Notes under the pieces: model-generated | What the model was told of the DNA's origin: nothing | The model's database searches: none | The model's input: only the letters and a program-made list of their open reading frames with translations | Position numbers and translations under genes: made by a program | From: Croceicoccus marinus | Lineage (GTDB): Bacteria; Pseudomonadota; Alphaproteobacteria; Sphingomonadales; Sphingomonadaceae | DNA: 64,000 bases | Reading direction: 5' to 3' | Assembly (NCBI RefSeq): GCF_001661675.2 | Contig: NZ_CP019603.1 | Coordinates: 124,001-188,000 of the forward strand | Shown: piece by piece, positions 1 through 8,378 of the stretch | Layout of the letters: each line of letters opens with the position of its first letter | Numbering within the stretch: position 1 is the first letter of the stretch

Positions 1-441
1 AACGTCAACCAGCACGGCGTGGTGTTCACCCTGCGCGAAGTGGCCAGGCACATGGTGGCCCGAGCCGAGGCGGGCGATCCCGGCGGCTCCATGATCCTGT
101 GCGGCAGCGGATCGATTTTCCAGGGCGTGCCGACGCTGGTGCATTACGGTGCGGCAAAGGGCGCTCTTGCGGGGCTGGCGAAGGGGCTGGCCGCGGAACT
201 GGGCCCCCATGGCATTCGCTGCAATGTCATCGCGCCCGGTTTCATCATCACCGAAATGACCATGAAGGACCCCGAGATCGGCCAGATGATCGCCGATGGC
301 GTGGCAGCCCGTGCCCCGCTCGGCCGCGCGGGAATGCCCGACGATCTGTGGGGCGCGGCGGTTTATCTCGCCAGCGATCTGTCCCGCTATCACACCGGCG
401 ATACGCTGGTGGTCGACGGCGGGAAAATGATCAACAACTAG
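1..441 (+). CDS. SDR-family oxidoreductase, 5' end cut by window
   Basis: C-terminal 146 residues of a classical short-chain dehydrogenase; the Rossmann N-terminus lies outside the window. Visible parts are the NVNQHGVVFTL helix, the active-site motif YGAAK (Tyr-x3-Lys), the RCNVIAPGFI segment after it and the usual C-terminus ending in a VVDGG stretch. It should oxidise or reduce a hydroxyl/keto group with NAD(P). The next gene starts 11 bases after its stop, with a GGAG ribosome site overlapping the stop, so it belongs to the operon that runs to 8378. The substrate cannot be read from the sequence. Confidence 0.9.
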   Translation, partial: NVNQHGVVFTLREVARHMVARAEAGDPGGSMILCGSGSIFQGVPTLVHYGAAKGALAGLAKGLAAELGPHGIRCNVIAPGFIITEMTMKDPEIGQMIADGVAARAPLGRAGMPDDLWGAAVYLASDLSRYHTGDTLVVDGGKMINN

Positions 442-452
442 GAGCGCAGATC

Positions 453-959
453 ATGTTTTCACGGCCCGGGGCAAGGCATAGCCAGAACGCCTATGTGACC
501 AGCGATCTCGATCGCGCGATGGCCATCTGGCGCGACGAATTTGGCGTTTCCCGCTTTCACGTGTTCGAAAACGATGCGCCCGGACTGGTCTCCTCGCCAG
601 AGTACCGGATGAAAATCGCGCTGGCCAATGTGGGCGGGGTCGAGATCGAACTTATCGAGCCTTTGCCCGGACAGGCGCCGCTTCATGCAGAGGTGCTACC
701 CACGGACGGCAGCTTTGCCATGCGTTTTCATCACGCGGCCTTGCGGGTCGATGGCGATCGGAGCGATTTCGAAGCCTACATGGCTTCGCTCGATTTGGCG
801 ACGCATCCCGTGGTGTGGCGCGGAGAGCTGGGCGATGTGATGCGCTATGCCTATACCGACGAACGGGCGACACTGGGCCATTATCTGGAACATGTCTGGT
901 TCGATCCGGCCATGTATGAACAGATGGCCGCAGCCATTCCGGTCTATCCGGCGCCGTGA
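453..959 (+). CDS. VOC-fold (glyoxalase-like) protein
   Basis: 168 residues. The opening SQNAYVTSDLDRAMAIW and the closing GHYLEHVWFD are typical of the vicinal-oxygen-chelate fold used by glyoxalases, extradiol dioxygenases and some isomerases. The central FHHAALRVDG gives a possible metal-ligand His, and the Glu of LEH a second. ATG 453 is chosen because GGAG sits 8 bases upstream; a longer frame open to 99 is out-of-frame shadow of the preceding SDR. It overlaps the following gene by 4 bases (GTGA). A second VOC protein lies at 7836. Function in the pathway is unknown; lyase or isomerase chemistry on an oxygenated intermediate is plausible. Confidence 0.82.
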   Translation: MFSRPGARHSQNAYVTSDLDRAMAIWRDEFGVSRFHVFENDAPGLVSSPEYRMKIALANVGGVEIELIEPLPGQAPLHAEVLPTDGSFAMRFHHAALRVDGDRSDFEAYMASLDLATHPVVWRGELGDVMRYAYTDERATLGHYLEHVWFDPAMYEQMAAAIPVYPAP

Positions 960-1744
960 CGATGGATCTGGCTAATCTCAATTTCCGCGACCTGGGCGGT
1001 ATACGAACGAATGGCGGTGCCGTTCGCGGCGGGGCACTCTTTCGCGCCGAAGGTCCGGCCAATTTGTTGCCGCAACATCATGCACAGCTCAAATCGCTGG
1101 CGATCGGATATATCTTCGACCTGCGCTCTAGGCGGGAGCGAGAGACGCATCCGCATGATTGGCAGGACGCGAACTGCCGCTGGCTGGGACTGGACGTGAA
1201 TGCCGACCTGCGCGTTTTCGGAAACGATGGACGCGAAAGGCTGAGCCTTGGCGGTGATGAGCGGCTGGCCATCGACATCATGAGCGAGACATACCGGGAA
1301 ATTCCCGATGCGCTTGCGCCGCACTGGAAAACCGTGGGCGAATGCCTGCTGGAAGGCAGGCCGGCAATCGTGAATTGCACTGCGGGCAAGGACCGCACGG
1401 GGGTCGCGGTTGCCATACTGCTGGAAATGCTGGGGGCCTCGCGGGACGAAATCATGCGGGACTATCATCGGTCCGTGGTGTTCGGCGAGAATCTTCGGCG
1501 CGGCGGAACGCTGGAAGGCGATATCCGGGCCAGCTTCGGCTTTATGCCAAGCGCCGAACAGGTGGATGCGCTGATAGGCGTGCGAACAGAATATCTTCAG
1601 GCTGCGTGGGACCGGATCGAGAACAGTCACAAGACTGTATCGCGCTATCTGGCGGACGCAGGGCTGGATGAAGCAACACAATCTGAGCTGCGGCACCTTT
1701 TCGTGACCCGCGACCACGCCGACTCAATCCAAGGAGAACAATGA
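956..1744 (+). CDS. Protein-tyrosine-phosphatase-like protein
   Basis: 262 residues from GTG 956, or 260 from ATG 962. The loop NCTAGKDRTGVA carries the Cys-x5-Arg phosphatase signature (Cys141, Arg147 from the GTG). The N-terminal NFRDLGGIRT is the mark of the bacterial Tyr/Ser phosphatase family that also acts on phosphoinositides. It hydrolyses a phosphoester through a phosphocysteine intermediate. The start overlaps the VOC stop (GTGA), which suggests translational coupling; no separate ribosome site is clear. A phosphatase inside a catabolic operon is odd; it might act on a phosphorylated intermediate made by the phosphotransferase-like proteins at 19667 and 63101, but that is inference. 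Confidence 0.85.
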   Translation: MTMDLANLNFRDLGGIRTNGGAVRGGALFRAEGPANLLPQHHAQLKSLAIGYIFDLRSRRERETHPHDWQDANCRWLGLDVNADLRVFGNDGRERLSLGGDERLAIDIMSETYREIPDALAPHWKTVGECLLEGRPAIVNCTAGKDRTGVAVAILLEMLGASRDEIMRDYHRSVVFGENLRRGGTLEGDIRASFGFMPSAEQVDALIGVRTEYLQAAWDRIENSHKTVSRYLADAGLDEATQSELRHLFVTRDHADSIQGEQ

Positions 1745-2604
1745 TGAAAAGCGGTGGTGTAATCGGCCTTGGCGGCATTGGCGGCGGGGTGGCACAATGC
1801 CTCCAGCGATCCGGCCAGCTTTCCGCCATCTATGACGTGCGGGCCGAGGCGGCCGAAAAAATCCCCGGAGCGCCCCCGATGTCGGCAACGCCGAGGGATC
1901 TGGCGGCAGCGTCCGATTGCGTGCTGATCGCCGTTCTGAATGGCGCACAGACGATCGCCGTGCTGTCGGGCCCCGACGGCGTGCTCGCAGCCAACAAGGC
2001 CGGGCAGACGGTGATCCTGTTGTCCACCATATCGATGACGGAACTGGAAACCGCGCAAAAGCTGTGCGCCGAAGCGGGAGTGATCCTGATCGACTGCGGG
2101 GTGACCAACGGCCCGAAATCGGGTGAAAACGGTCTTATCTGTCTTGCGGGTGGTTCTGACGAGGACATGGCGAAGGCAAAGCCCATTTTCGACGGATTTG
2201 CCGGACAGGTCATTCACATGGGCGGCCCGGGCGCCGGCATGGCCGCAAAGATCGCCCGCAACGCCACCTATTTCGGCTGCATGCGTGCCGGTTACGAAGG
2301 TGCGGTGATCGCGCGGAACTACGGGGTCGATCTGGGCCAGTTGCGCATGGCTCTGTCGGGCGATCCCAATGCGGGCGGCGGGCTGGAAGGGGCGCTGGCC
2401 ATGGTGGTGCGCCCCGATCCTGCGGGAAATGAGCAGGAAACCGGAATGCGTAATTACTTCAAGGGATTGATGATCAAGGACCTTGAAGTCGCCATTGATG
2501 AGGCGGCCCGATTTGGCGTGCGGCTGCCGATGATCGAACTGATCCGCGACAACGCCGATTCCACTTCTGGCCTGGAATATCCCAAAGGCCAGCCGATCGC
2601 CTGA
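1744..2604 (+). CDS. NAD(P)-dependent 3-hydroxyisobutyrate dehydrogenase-like oxidoreductase
   Basis: 286 residues. The N-terminal VIGLGGIGGGVA is a GxGxxG dinucleotide loop, followed by IYDVR at the end of beta-2. DCGVTNGPKSGENG corresponds to the substrate-binding DAPVSGG segment of beta-hydroxyacid dehydrogenases, and AAKIARN carries the usual catalytic Lys region. Two ATGs are possible, 1741 and 1744; AAGGAG at 1731-1736 is better spaced (7 bases) for 1744. It should oxidise a beta-hydroxyacid or reduce an imine or semialdehyde. It follows the phosphatase with no gap. Confidence 0.87.
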   Translation: MKSGGVIGLGGIGGGVAQCLQRSGQLSAIYDVRAEAAEKIPGAPPMSATPRDLAAASDCVLIAVLNGAQTIAVLSGPDGVLAANKAGQTVILLSTISMTELETAQKLCAEAGVILIDCGVTNGPKSGENGLICLAGGSDEDMAKAKPIFDGFAGQVIHMGGPGAGMAAKIARNATYFGCMRAGYEGAVIARNYGVDLGQLRMALSGDPNAGGGLEGALAMVVRPDPAGNEQETGMRNYFKGLMIKDLEVAIDEAARFGVRLPMIELIRDNADSTSGLEYPKGQPIA

Positions 2605-2634
2605 GCGACGCCACCAGACAAGCGAGGAATGACG

Positions 2635-3018
2635 ATGAGCGACAATGCCTGGGAAAATGGACTGAAGGTCTTCGATGCCGTGTACGGCAAAGGTACCTCT
2701 GCGATGATGAAGGGGCGGGAGAATGACCGTTTCAACCGCGAGATCATCGAAAACCAGTTCGGCAATCTGTGGGCCGATGATGCCCTGTCTATCAGGGAAA
2801 AGCGCCTCATGGTGCTTGGCGCCACGACCATGCTGGGCAGGCAGGACCTGATCGAGATCCAGATGATGGGCGCCTTGGCGAACGATGAATTCACTGAAGA
2901 GGAATTGGCACTGATTCCTCATTTCCTGTTGTTCTATGCGGGTGCTGGCAACTGTACAGCTCTGATCCGCGGGATCGAAGCCGCCAAGGCCCGCTTTGCC
3001 GAAATGAAGGGGGGCTGA
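2635..3018 (+). CDS. Carboxymuconolactone decarboxylase (CMD) family protein
   Basis: 127 residues, the usual length of a single CMD domain. The helical pattern LSIREKRLMVLGATTML followed by EIQMMGALAND and GAGNCTALIRGI matches 4-carboxymuconolactone decarboxylase/AhpD-like proteins. The CxxC redox pair of AhpD is absent, so a decarboxylase or binding role is more likely than peroxidase reductase. ATG 2635 is preferred over 2629 because GAGG at 2624-2627 is then 7 bases away. It sits between two oxidoreductases; such genes often occur in sphingomonad catabolic clusters without a proven reaction. Confidence 0.82.
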   Translation: MSDNAWENGLKVFDAVYGKGTSAMMKGRENDRFNREIIENQFGNLWADDALSIREKRLMVLGATTMLGRQDLIEIQMMGALANDEFTEEELALIPHFLLFYAGAGNCTALIRGIEAAKARFAEMKGG

Positions 3019-3024
3019 GATACC

Positions 3025-3849
3025 ATGCGCCAACTTCCGCGACGCCCGATCGACAAGGCCGCCTTTCGCGAACGGTACGGCCCCTGGGCCGTTATCGCGG
3101 GAGCATCCGAAGGAACCGGTGAATGCTACGCTCGGCAATTGGCCGCCATGGGCATCAACCTTGTGCTGGTATCCCGCAGGCAGGGTCTGCTCGAAACGCT
3201 CGGTAAGGATCTGGCAGGCGAATATGGTATCGAATACCGCGCATTCTTTCAGGACCTGACCGACGTCGATGCGGGCGTCAGGATCGTCGAGGCGTCGGCC
3301 GATCTTGATGTCGGCCTCTATATCTCGAACGCCGGGGCCGGAGGCTTCTCGGCTTTCCTGGAAGAAAGCACCGATGCCGCGCATCATCTGGTCCGGATGA
3401 ACATCACAACGCTGATCGATGCCGCCAACGGTTTCGGCAAGCGCTTCCTGAAGCGGGGCAAGGGCGGCATAATCGTAATGGCGTCGGGCGCAGGGCTGGG
3501 CGGTCAGCCCAATCTGGTGATGTATGCCGCCACCAAGGCGTTTGAGATCAATTTCGCAGAGTCGCTTTGGGCAGAATATCACGAACGGGGCATCGACGTG
3601 ATCGGCATTGCCGCCCCGATCATGCGCACTCCGACATTGCTGCGAATTGTTCCTGCAGATTTCGACACATCACGTGCATTCGATCCTGCCGACGTGACCA
3701 ATAACGCGCTGGCCGGATTGCTGGCCGGGGAACCGGTGCAGATCATCCCCGACGGTCCCGGCGCCGAAAAGCTTCCGCAAGTAGAGGCCGACCGCAGGGA
3801 GCGCCTGAAGGGGTTCGTCGAGTTCAATAAAAGCTTTACGGGAGGATAA
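3025..3849 (+). CDS. SDR-family oxidoreductase
   Basis: 274 residues. GASEGTGECYARQLA is the cofactor-binding glycine loop (TGxxxGxG type), VLVSRR ends beta-2 with a basic pair that favours NADP(H), and SNAGAGG is the NAG motif. The active site is VMYAATKAFEINFAESLWAEY with Tyr-x3-Lys. This subtype, with the SLWAEY helix, resembles acyl-chain and steroid-type ketoreductases. It starts 6 bases after the CMD stop and ends 4 bases before the next SDR. Confidence 0.87.
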   Translation: MRQLPRRPIDKAAFRERYGPWAVIAGASEGTGECYARQLAAMGINLVLVSRRQGLLETLGKDLAGEYGIEYRAFFQDLTDVDAGVRIVEASADLDVGLYISNAGAGGFSAFLEESTDAAHHLVRMNITTLIDAANGFGKRFLKRGKGGIIVMASGAGLGGQPNLVMYAATKAFEINFAESLWAEYHERGIDVIGIAAPIMRTPTLLRIVPADFDTSRAFDPADVTNNALAGLLAGEPVQIIPDGPGAEKLPQVEADRRERLKGFVEFNKSFTGG

Positions 3850-3853
3850 CGGG

Positions 3854-4657
3854 ATGCGCAGGCTTGAGGGCAAGGTGGCCGTCGTAACGGGCGGAGGCGG
3901 CGGTATCGGATCGGCCGTTGCCAACCGCATTGTGCGGGAAGGGGGAAAGGTCGTCATTGCCGACCTGTTCGAGGATAGCGCCAGGGCCGCGGCCGGACCG
4001 CTGGGCGAGGCCGCGCTTGCCGTCCAGTTTGACGCATCCGATCCGGTATCAATCGAAGCGATGGTGACCGCAGCAGTCGATCACTTCGGCGGGATCGACA
4101 TACTTCACAACAATGCCGCGATGACCGATCCGGCGAAGCATCCGCTGGACACCACGCCGGTCGATATTCCCATCGAGATCTGGGACGAGATCATCGACAT
4201 CAACCTGCGCGGCTATTTGCTGGGCTGCAAATATGCGATCCCGCACATGATCGCGCGCGGCGGCGGATCGATCATCAATACCGCGTCCAACAGCGGTATC
4301 GCGGGCGACCTCGCCCGGGTCGCCTATGGCGCCTCGAAAGGCGGCATCATCACGCTGTCGAAATATGTCGCCACCCAATACGGCAAGCAGAACATCCGCT
4401 GCAATTCGATCTCGCCCGGCGTTGTCCTGACGCCAGCGCTTGAGGCCACGGTCCCGGGCCTTAAGGAAGTGATCCAGCGCCACATACTGACGCCGGAATT
4501 CGGCACGCCGGACGATATCGCCGCGCTTATCGCCTTTCTCGCGTCGGACGAGAGTCGCTATATCACTGGCGAGAACATCTCGATTTCGGGAGGGGGCCTC
4601 TCGCATCAGCCGCATTACGCCGACCTGCTGGCCATGATGGAACAGCAATTGTCATGA
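3854..4657 (+). CDS. SDR-family oxidoreductase (SDR with HQPHYAD tail)
   Basis: 267 residues. TGGGGGIGSAVA is the coenzyme loop, VVIADLFED has an acidic residue after beta-2 that favours NAD, HNNAAM is the NNAG motif and VAYGASKGGI holds Tyr-x3-Lys. GGAGG near 3840 precedes ATG 3854. The C-terminus (GGGLSHQPHYADLLAMMEQQ) closely parallels the minus-strand SDR at 8375-9190, so the two are paralogues that may work on related substrates. The stop overlaps the start of the sulfotransferase gene (ATGA). Confidence 0.88.
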   Translation: MRRLEGKVAVVTGGGGGIGSAVANRIVREGGKVVIADLFEDSARAAAGPLGEAALAVQFDASDPVSIEAMVTAAVDHFGGIDILHNNAAMTDPAKHPLDTTPVDIPIEIWDEIIDINLRGYLLGCKYAIPHMIARGGGSIINTASNSGIAGDLARVAYGASKGGIITLSKYVATQYGKQNIRCNSISPGVVLTPALEATVPGLKEVIQRHILTPEFGTPDDIAALIAFLASDESRYITGENISISGGGLSHQPHYADLLAMMEQQLS

Positions 4658-5823
4658 CCGAACCGCTGAGCGTAGCCGGACTGGAAACCGCCGCTCGCGA
4701 TGCCACGGGCCTGACCGACTTCGGACCGGACACGGGGTGGCGCGAAGGGTTTGAAAGACTGGCCGCGGCGGTGGAGGCGATGGGCCCGAACGACCAGCTT
4801 CGCCAACTGGCGACCCATAATATCGTGGGCCAGCTTTCCACGCGGCTTCGGTTTGTCGAGGATGATCGCAACCATCCGGAAATCGCGCAGCAGGATGTCG
4901 GCGATCCGCTGATCGTGATCGGCCTTCCGCGCACCGGCACCACTATCACCTACGATCTGCTGTGCCTTGACCCAGAGGCGCGGGCGCCGCGCGAATGGGA
5001 ATGGTATATCCCATGGCCCCCGACCGAGGCAGCAACATTCGACAGCGATCCGCGCATCGCGCAGGTCACCGCCATGTACGACAACTGGCTGAAGCATGCG
5101 CCGCAACTGCTCGACATTCAGCGGTTCGACTGCACCCAGCCGGGCGAATGCAATCACGGGATGCAATATCACTTCGCCAGCACCAATTTCCCCGCGGAAC
5201 TGGGCGTGCCCGACTATGCCGACTGGTTGCGCACGAATGAGGTGCCCGGCCAGTATATATCGCACAAGCGGCTGCTGCAGAACTTCCAGTGGAAGGGGCC
5301 GCAAGGGCGCTGGACGCTGAAATCGCCGCAGCATCTGTTCGACCTGCCTGCGCTGCTGGAGGCCTATCCGGGCGCGATGCTGGTATGGACGCACCGGGAT
5401 CCTGCGCTGACATTCTCATCGCTCTCAAGCTTCATTGCCGGGTTCCTCGCGGCGTTCGGCGGCGACAAGGACAAGGCCGCCATCGGGCGCGACGTGGTGG
5501 AAACGTGGATCACGGGCATGAACCGCGCCCTGTCCGCGCGTGCCGATCCGCGGATCGACGAGCGGATCATCGATCTGGCGCACAAGGATGTGGTGGCCGA
5601 CCCGAAAGGGACGATCCGGCGAATCTACGACCGTTTCGGCCTGCGTTTTTCAGACGAACACGCCGCCCGGATCGACCGGTTCCTGACCGACAATCCTGCC
5701 GCCAAGCGCATGGGCAAGCACAAGCATACGCCCGAACAATACGGGATAGACGTGGCGGAAGTGCGCGCCCGCATGACGGAATATTACGACCGCTTCGGCC
5801 ATCTTCTGGAGAGACCATCATGA
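4654..5823 (+). CDS. Sulfotransferase-family protein
   Basis: 389 residues. IVIGLPRTGTT at about residues 88-98 is the 5'-phosphosulfate-binding loop of PAPS-dependent sulfotransferases, and VWTHRDPALTFSSLSS near residue 250 is the 3'-phosphate-binding segment with the conserved Arg and Ser. This is the bacterial Sulfotransfer_3 type. It would move a sulfo group to a hydroxyl, but in sphingomonads these genes often sit in degradation clusters with no known acceptor. It overlaps both neighbours by ATGA, so it is translated as part of the operon. Confidence 0.87.
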   Translation: MTEPLSVAGLETAARDATGLTDFGPDTGWREGFERLAAAVEAMGPNDQLRQLATHNIVGQLSTRLRFVEDDRNHPEIAQQDVGDPLIVIGLPRTGTTITYDLLCLDPEARAPREWEWYIPWPPTEAATFDSDPRIAQVTAMYDNWLKHAPQLLDIQRFDCTQPGECNHGMQYHFASTNFPAELGVPDYADWLRTNEVPGQYISHKRLLQNFQWKGPQGRWTLKSPQHLFDLPALLEAYPGAMLVWTHRDPALTFSSLSSFIAGFLAAFGGDKDKAAIGRDVVETWITGMNRALSARADPRIDERIIDLAHKDVVADPKGTIRRIYDRFGLRFSDEHAARIDRFLTDNPAAKRMGKHKHTPEQYGIDVAEVRARMTEYYDRFGHLLERPS

Positions 5824-6596
5824 GCGTACTCGATCGCTTTCGCCTCGACGGAAAAACCGCCATCCTAACCGGCGTCGGCCCCGGCGTGGGCGAGCATGTT
5901 GCGAAGGCCTACGCCGAACTTGGCGCCAGTGTCGTCATCTCCGCACGTTCGCAGGACAGGCTGGACCGGATCGCGGCAGAGATCAACGCGGCGGACGGCG
6001 GACGGGCACTGGCCGTGGCCACCGATGCGGGCAAGCGCGAAGACCTCGTCAATCTGGTCGCAAAGGCGCGCGAAGCGTTCGGACCGATCCATATCATTTT
6101 CAATAATGCTGCTGCAGGCGTAGTCTATGCCCAAGACGGCGGCCTCTGGGCGAATACCGACGAGGTGTGGAAAACCGCGATAGACGTGAACGTGATGGCC
6201 ACCTGGCGCCTCGCGGAGATGACCGCCTCCGAGATGGAGGCCCACGGCAAGGGCACAATCATCTCAGTCCAGAGTTGCGGGGGCTTCACGCCCATTCCGC
6301 CGGCAGTGGCCTATGGCGTCAGCAAGGCGGCGCTGTCCTTCCTTACCAGATCACTGGCCAAGGCGCTGGCCCCGCACACGCGCGTCAACGCGCTGTGCGT
6401 CGGTTCGATGAGCCCGGACGGACAGGAGGCCGAGATCCATAAGGGGCTGGGCCTTGCAGAGCGCAATGCCATCAAGCGTTTCGGCGCGGCGGACGAGGCG
6501 GTTGGCGCGGCTATCCTGCTGGCCAGCGATGCATCGAGCTATACCACCGGCAGCACCGTGTTCGTCGAAGGCGGCCGCGTGGGCACCATCTCATGA
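5820..6596 (+). CDS. SDR-family oxidoreductase
   Basis: 258 residues. AILTGVGPGVGEHVA is the coenzyme loop; the VGPGVG variant is typical of a subgroup of NAD-dependent SDRs. FNNAAAG and PAVAYGVSKAALS give the NNAG and Tyr-x3-Lys elements, and the chain ends with a standard FVEGGR strand. The start is set by the ATGA overlap with the sulfotransferase stop; the frame is open further upstream but that reads antisense-like low-complexity sequence. It overlaps the DUF1214-like gene by 4 bases. Confidence 0.88.
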   Translation: MSVLDRFRLDGKTAILTGVGPGVGEHVAKAYAELGASVVISARSQDRLDRIAAEINAADGGRALAVATDAGKREDLVNLVAKAREAFGPIHIIFNNAAAGVVYAQDGGLWANTDEVWKTAIDVNVMATWRLAEMTASEMEAHGKGTIISVQSCGGFTPIPPAVAYGVSKAALSFLTRSLAKALAPHTRVNALCVGSMSPDGQEAEIHKGLGLAERNAIKRFGAADEAVGAAILLASDASSYTTGSTVFVEGGRVGTIS

Positions 6597-7846
6597 CCAA
6601 TCCGCTCTACACCCAAGAGCAGGAGCGCGCTGAAATTCTGGCGCTCCGCCTGATCGAACGCCCTGACGTCAGGGCGGCGCGCGAAGCGGCGCGGCGCGAC
6701 ATGCTGAGCGATCCCGCCGCCCGCACGACTGACGGCAATCTGGGTCTGGACCGTGCGCTGGATCAATGGGTTCTGGCGCTGGCCATGCGCGAAGCGAATG
6801 GCGACACGGCGTCGCCGGTCGTTACCTGGAACGTGTCCAATCCCCCGCGGCGATGGTTCGGCCATGTCTATCACGGCGCGGCGGTCGCGGTGGACAATCC
6901 CGATAATTTCAATCGCGAAATCCCGATCGACGGGGAAAGGAGCTATCGCATCGACCTGCGCTTTTCCGCCGACCCACCGCAATTCAGCGTAGTGATCGAG
7001 ATGGAGCCGGAACATCACGCCGGGCTGGGCGATAATATCGGTGCGCTGACGTTGCAGGACCTGCTGCCGCATTGCGATGGCGACCGCCGCGTGTCGGTGA
7101 CCGTGGGGCCGCAAGCGGGCGGGTCGCTTCATCTGCAATCCCGTCCCGGCCGCATCCAGATCTACACGCGCGACAGCCAATGCGACTGGAACCAGATGCC
7201 TGCAGAAGTCTCTGTCACCCGTCTCGACCCGCCGCCCGACTGGTCGCCGCGCAGCGAGGACGAGATCGCCGCCGCAATCGTCGCTGACATGCCTGCATGG
7301 GTGCGTTTCTGGCGCGGTTTCAAGGACAGCTTCCTCGGCTTTCCCGCGCCCAACGGGCTGGTCGGCCCTAACGGGCGCGACGGCAATTGGGGTTATCTGG
7401 CAGGCGGACGGTTCGCGCTGAAGGATGACGAGGCGCTGCTGGTCACGCTCGATCCTGCGGGCAGCTATTACACCGGCTTCCAGATCACCGATCCGTGGAC
7501 CATCGCGCCCGATCCGCTGCTGCGGCTTGCCAGCCTCAACAAGGGGCAGGTGGTGCCCAATGCCGATGGGACGGTGACCTATGCGATTGCGCTGGCCGAT
7601 CCCGGCGTCGCGAACTGGATCGACACTTGCGGGCTGCATGAAGGTTGGATGCTGACAAGATGGCAGGGCGTACCGGCAGGTCTCGACCTGAGCCGGATGA
7701 TCCGCGAGGTGCGGCTGACGACGATCGGGGATATTCCGGCCAGCGTGCCCATGATCGACCTTGCCGGTCGCAGGGCGCAGATCGCTACGCGCGCGTATGA
7801 TTTTGCACGGCGCACCAGCATGGAGGGATGGAGCGATGCAGCCTGA
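6593..7846 (+). CDS. DUF1214-like protein of unknown function
   Basis: 417 residues, no signal peptide or membrane segment. The C-terminal part GVANWIDTCGLHEGWMLTRW matches the conserved core of DUF1214 proteins (nWlDt.G...G....RW), and YTGFQITDPW resembles the neighbouring strand. A shorter relative sits at 15552-16739 next to the P450. The family has no firmly established enzymatic role; it is common in sphingomonad and mycobacterial gene clusters for lipids and steroids. Overlaps the upstream SDR stop (ATGA) and ends 11 bases inside the next gene. Confidence 0.75.
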   Translation: MTNPLYTQEQERAEILALRLIERPDVRAAREAARRDMLSDPAARTTDGNLGLDRALDQWVLALAMREANGDTASPVVTWNVSNPPRRWFGHVYHGAAVAVDNPDNFNREIPIDGERSYRIDLRFSADPPQFSVVIEMEPEHHAGLGDNIGALTLQDLLPHCDGDRRVSVTVGPQAGGSLHLQSRPGRIQIYTRDSQCDWNQMPAEVSVTRLDPPPDWSPRSEDEIAAAIVADMPAWVRFWRGFKDSFLGFPAPNGLVGPNGRDGNWGYLAGGRFALKDDEALLVTLDPAGSYYTGFQITDPWTIAPDPLLRLASLNKGQVVPNADGTVTYAIALADPGVANWIDTCGLHEGWMLTRWQGVPAGLDLSRMIREVRLTTIGDIPASVPMIDLAGRRAQIATRAYDFARRTSMEGWSDAA

Positions 7847-8378
7847 AGGATCGATCGTCGAATTGTGTCATATCGTCAGGGACATCGATGCCGCGCTGGA
7901 GCACTGGACACGCGATCTGTGTGCGGGGCCATTCTTCGTATTCGACGTGCCGGTCATGCCCGGCCAGCAATATTACGGAGAACCGACCGAGGTTTCGATG
8001 CGGGTGGGGTTCGGATTTTCCGGCGGCGTCCTGATCGAACTGCTCCAGCAGACCAACGATGGCGCCTCACCCTTCCGCGATTTCCTGCAGGCACGGGGCG
8101 AAGGATTGCATCACATCATGCCGCGCGCCGACTATGACACTGCCTATGCGCGCCTGTCGGCAGCAGGCTTCAAAGTCGCCTATAGCGGCACGATGCTATC
8201 GGGAGAGCGTTTCTGCCTGTACGATACCTTTGCATCTTACGGTTATTATACCGAGCTGATGGAAATGTCCGAAGCCATGCTGGGCAGTTTGGCGCTGATG
8301 GAAAAGGCCCATGCCGGATGGGATGGGCAGACGGACCCCGTGCGCGGCATGGACCGGCTGGCCGAACTGGCCGGTTAA
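7836..8378 (+). CDS. VOC-fold (glyoxalase-like) protein
   Basis: 180 residues. IVELCHIVRDIDAALEHW is the first beta-alpha unit of a VOC module with a possible metal-ligand His; GEGLHHIMPRADYDTAY is the second module with another His pair; YYTELMEMSE supplies a Glu. This pattern fits methylmalonyl-CoA-epimerase/glyoxalase-like proteins. The internal ATG 7836 is preferred because the GGAG in TGGAGCG lies just upstream and the start overlaps the DUF1214 stop by 11 bases. Last gene of the first plus-strand operon; it meets the convergent SDR at a shared TTAA. Confidence 0.83.
   Translation: MQPEGSIVELCHIVRDIDAALEHWTRDLCAGPFFVFDVPVMPGQQYYGEPTEVSMRVGFGFSGGVLIELLQQTNDGASPFRDFLQARGEGLHHIMPRADYDTAYARLSAAGFKVAYSGTMLSGERFCLYDTFASYGYYTELMEMSEAMLGSLALMEKAHAGWDGQTDPVRGMDRLAELAG

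Noticed and set aside
1645-3582. 645-codon open frame on the minus strand
   Set aside because: It lies opposite four well-supported plus-strand genes (oxidoreductase, CMD, SDR), has no family motif and mirrors their codon bias; a GC-rich antisense shadow.
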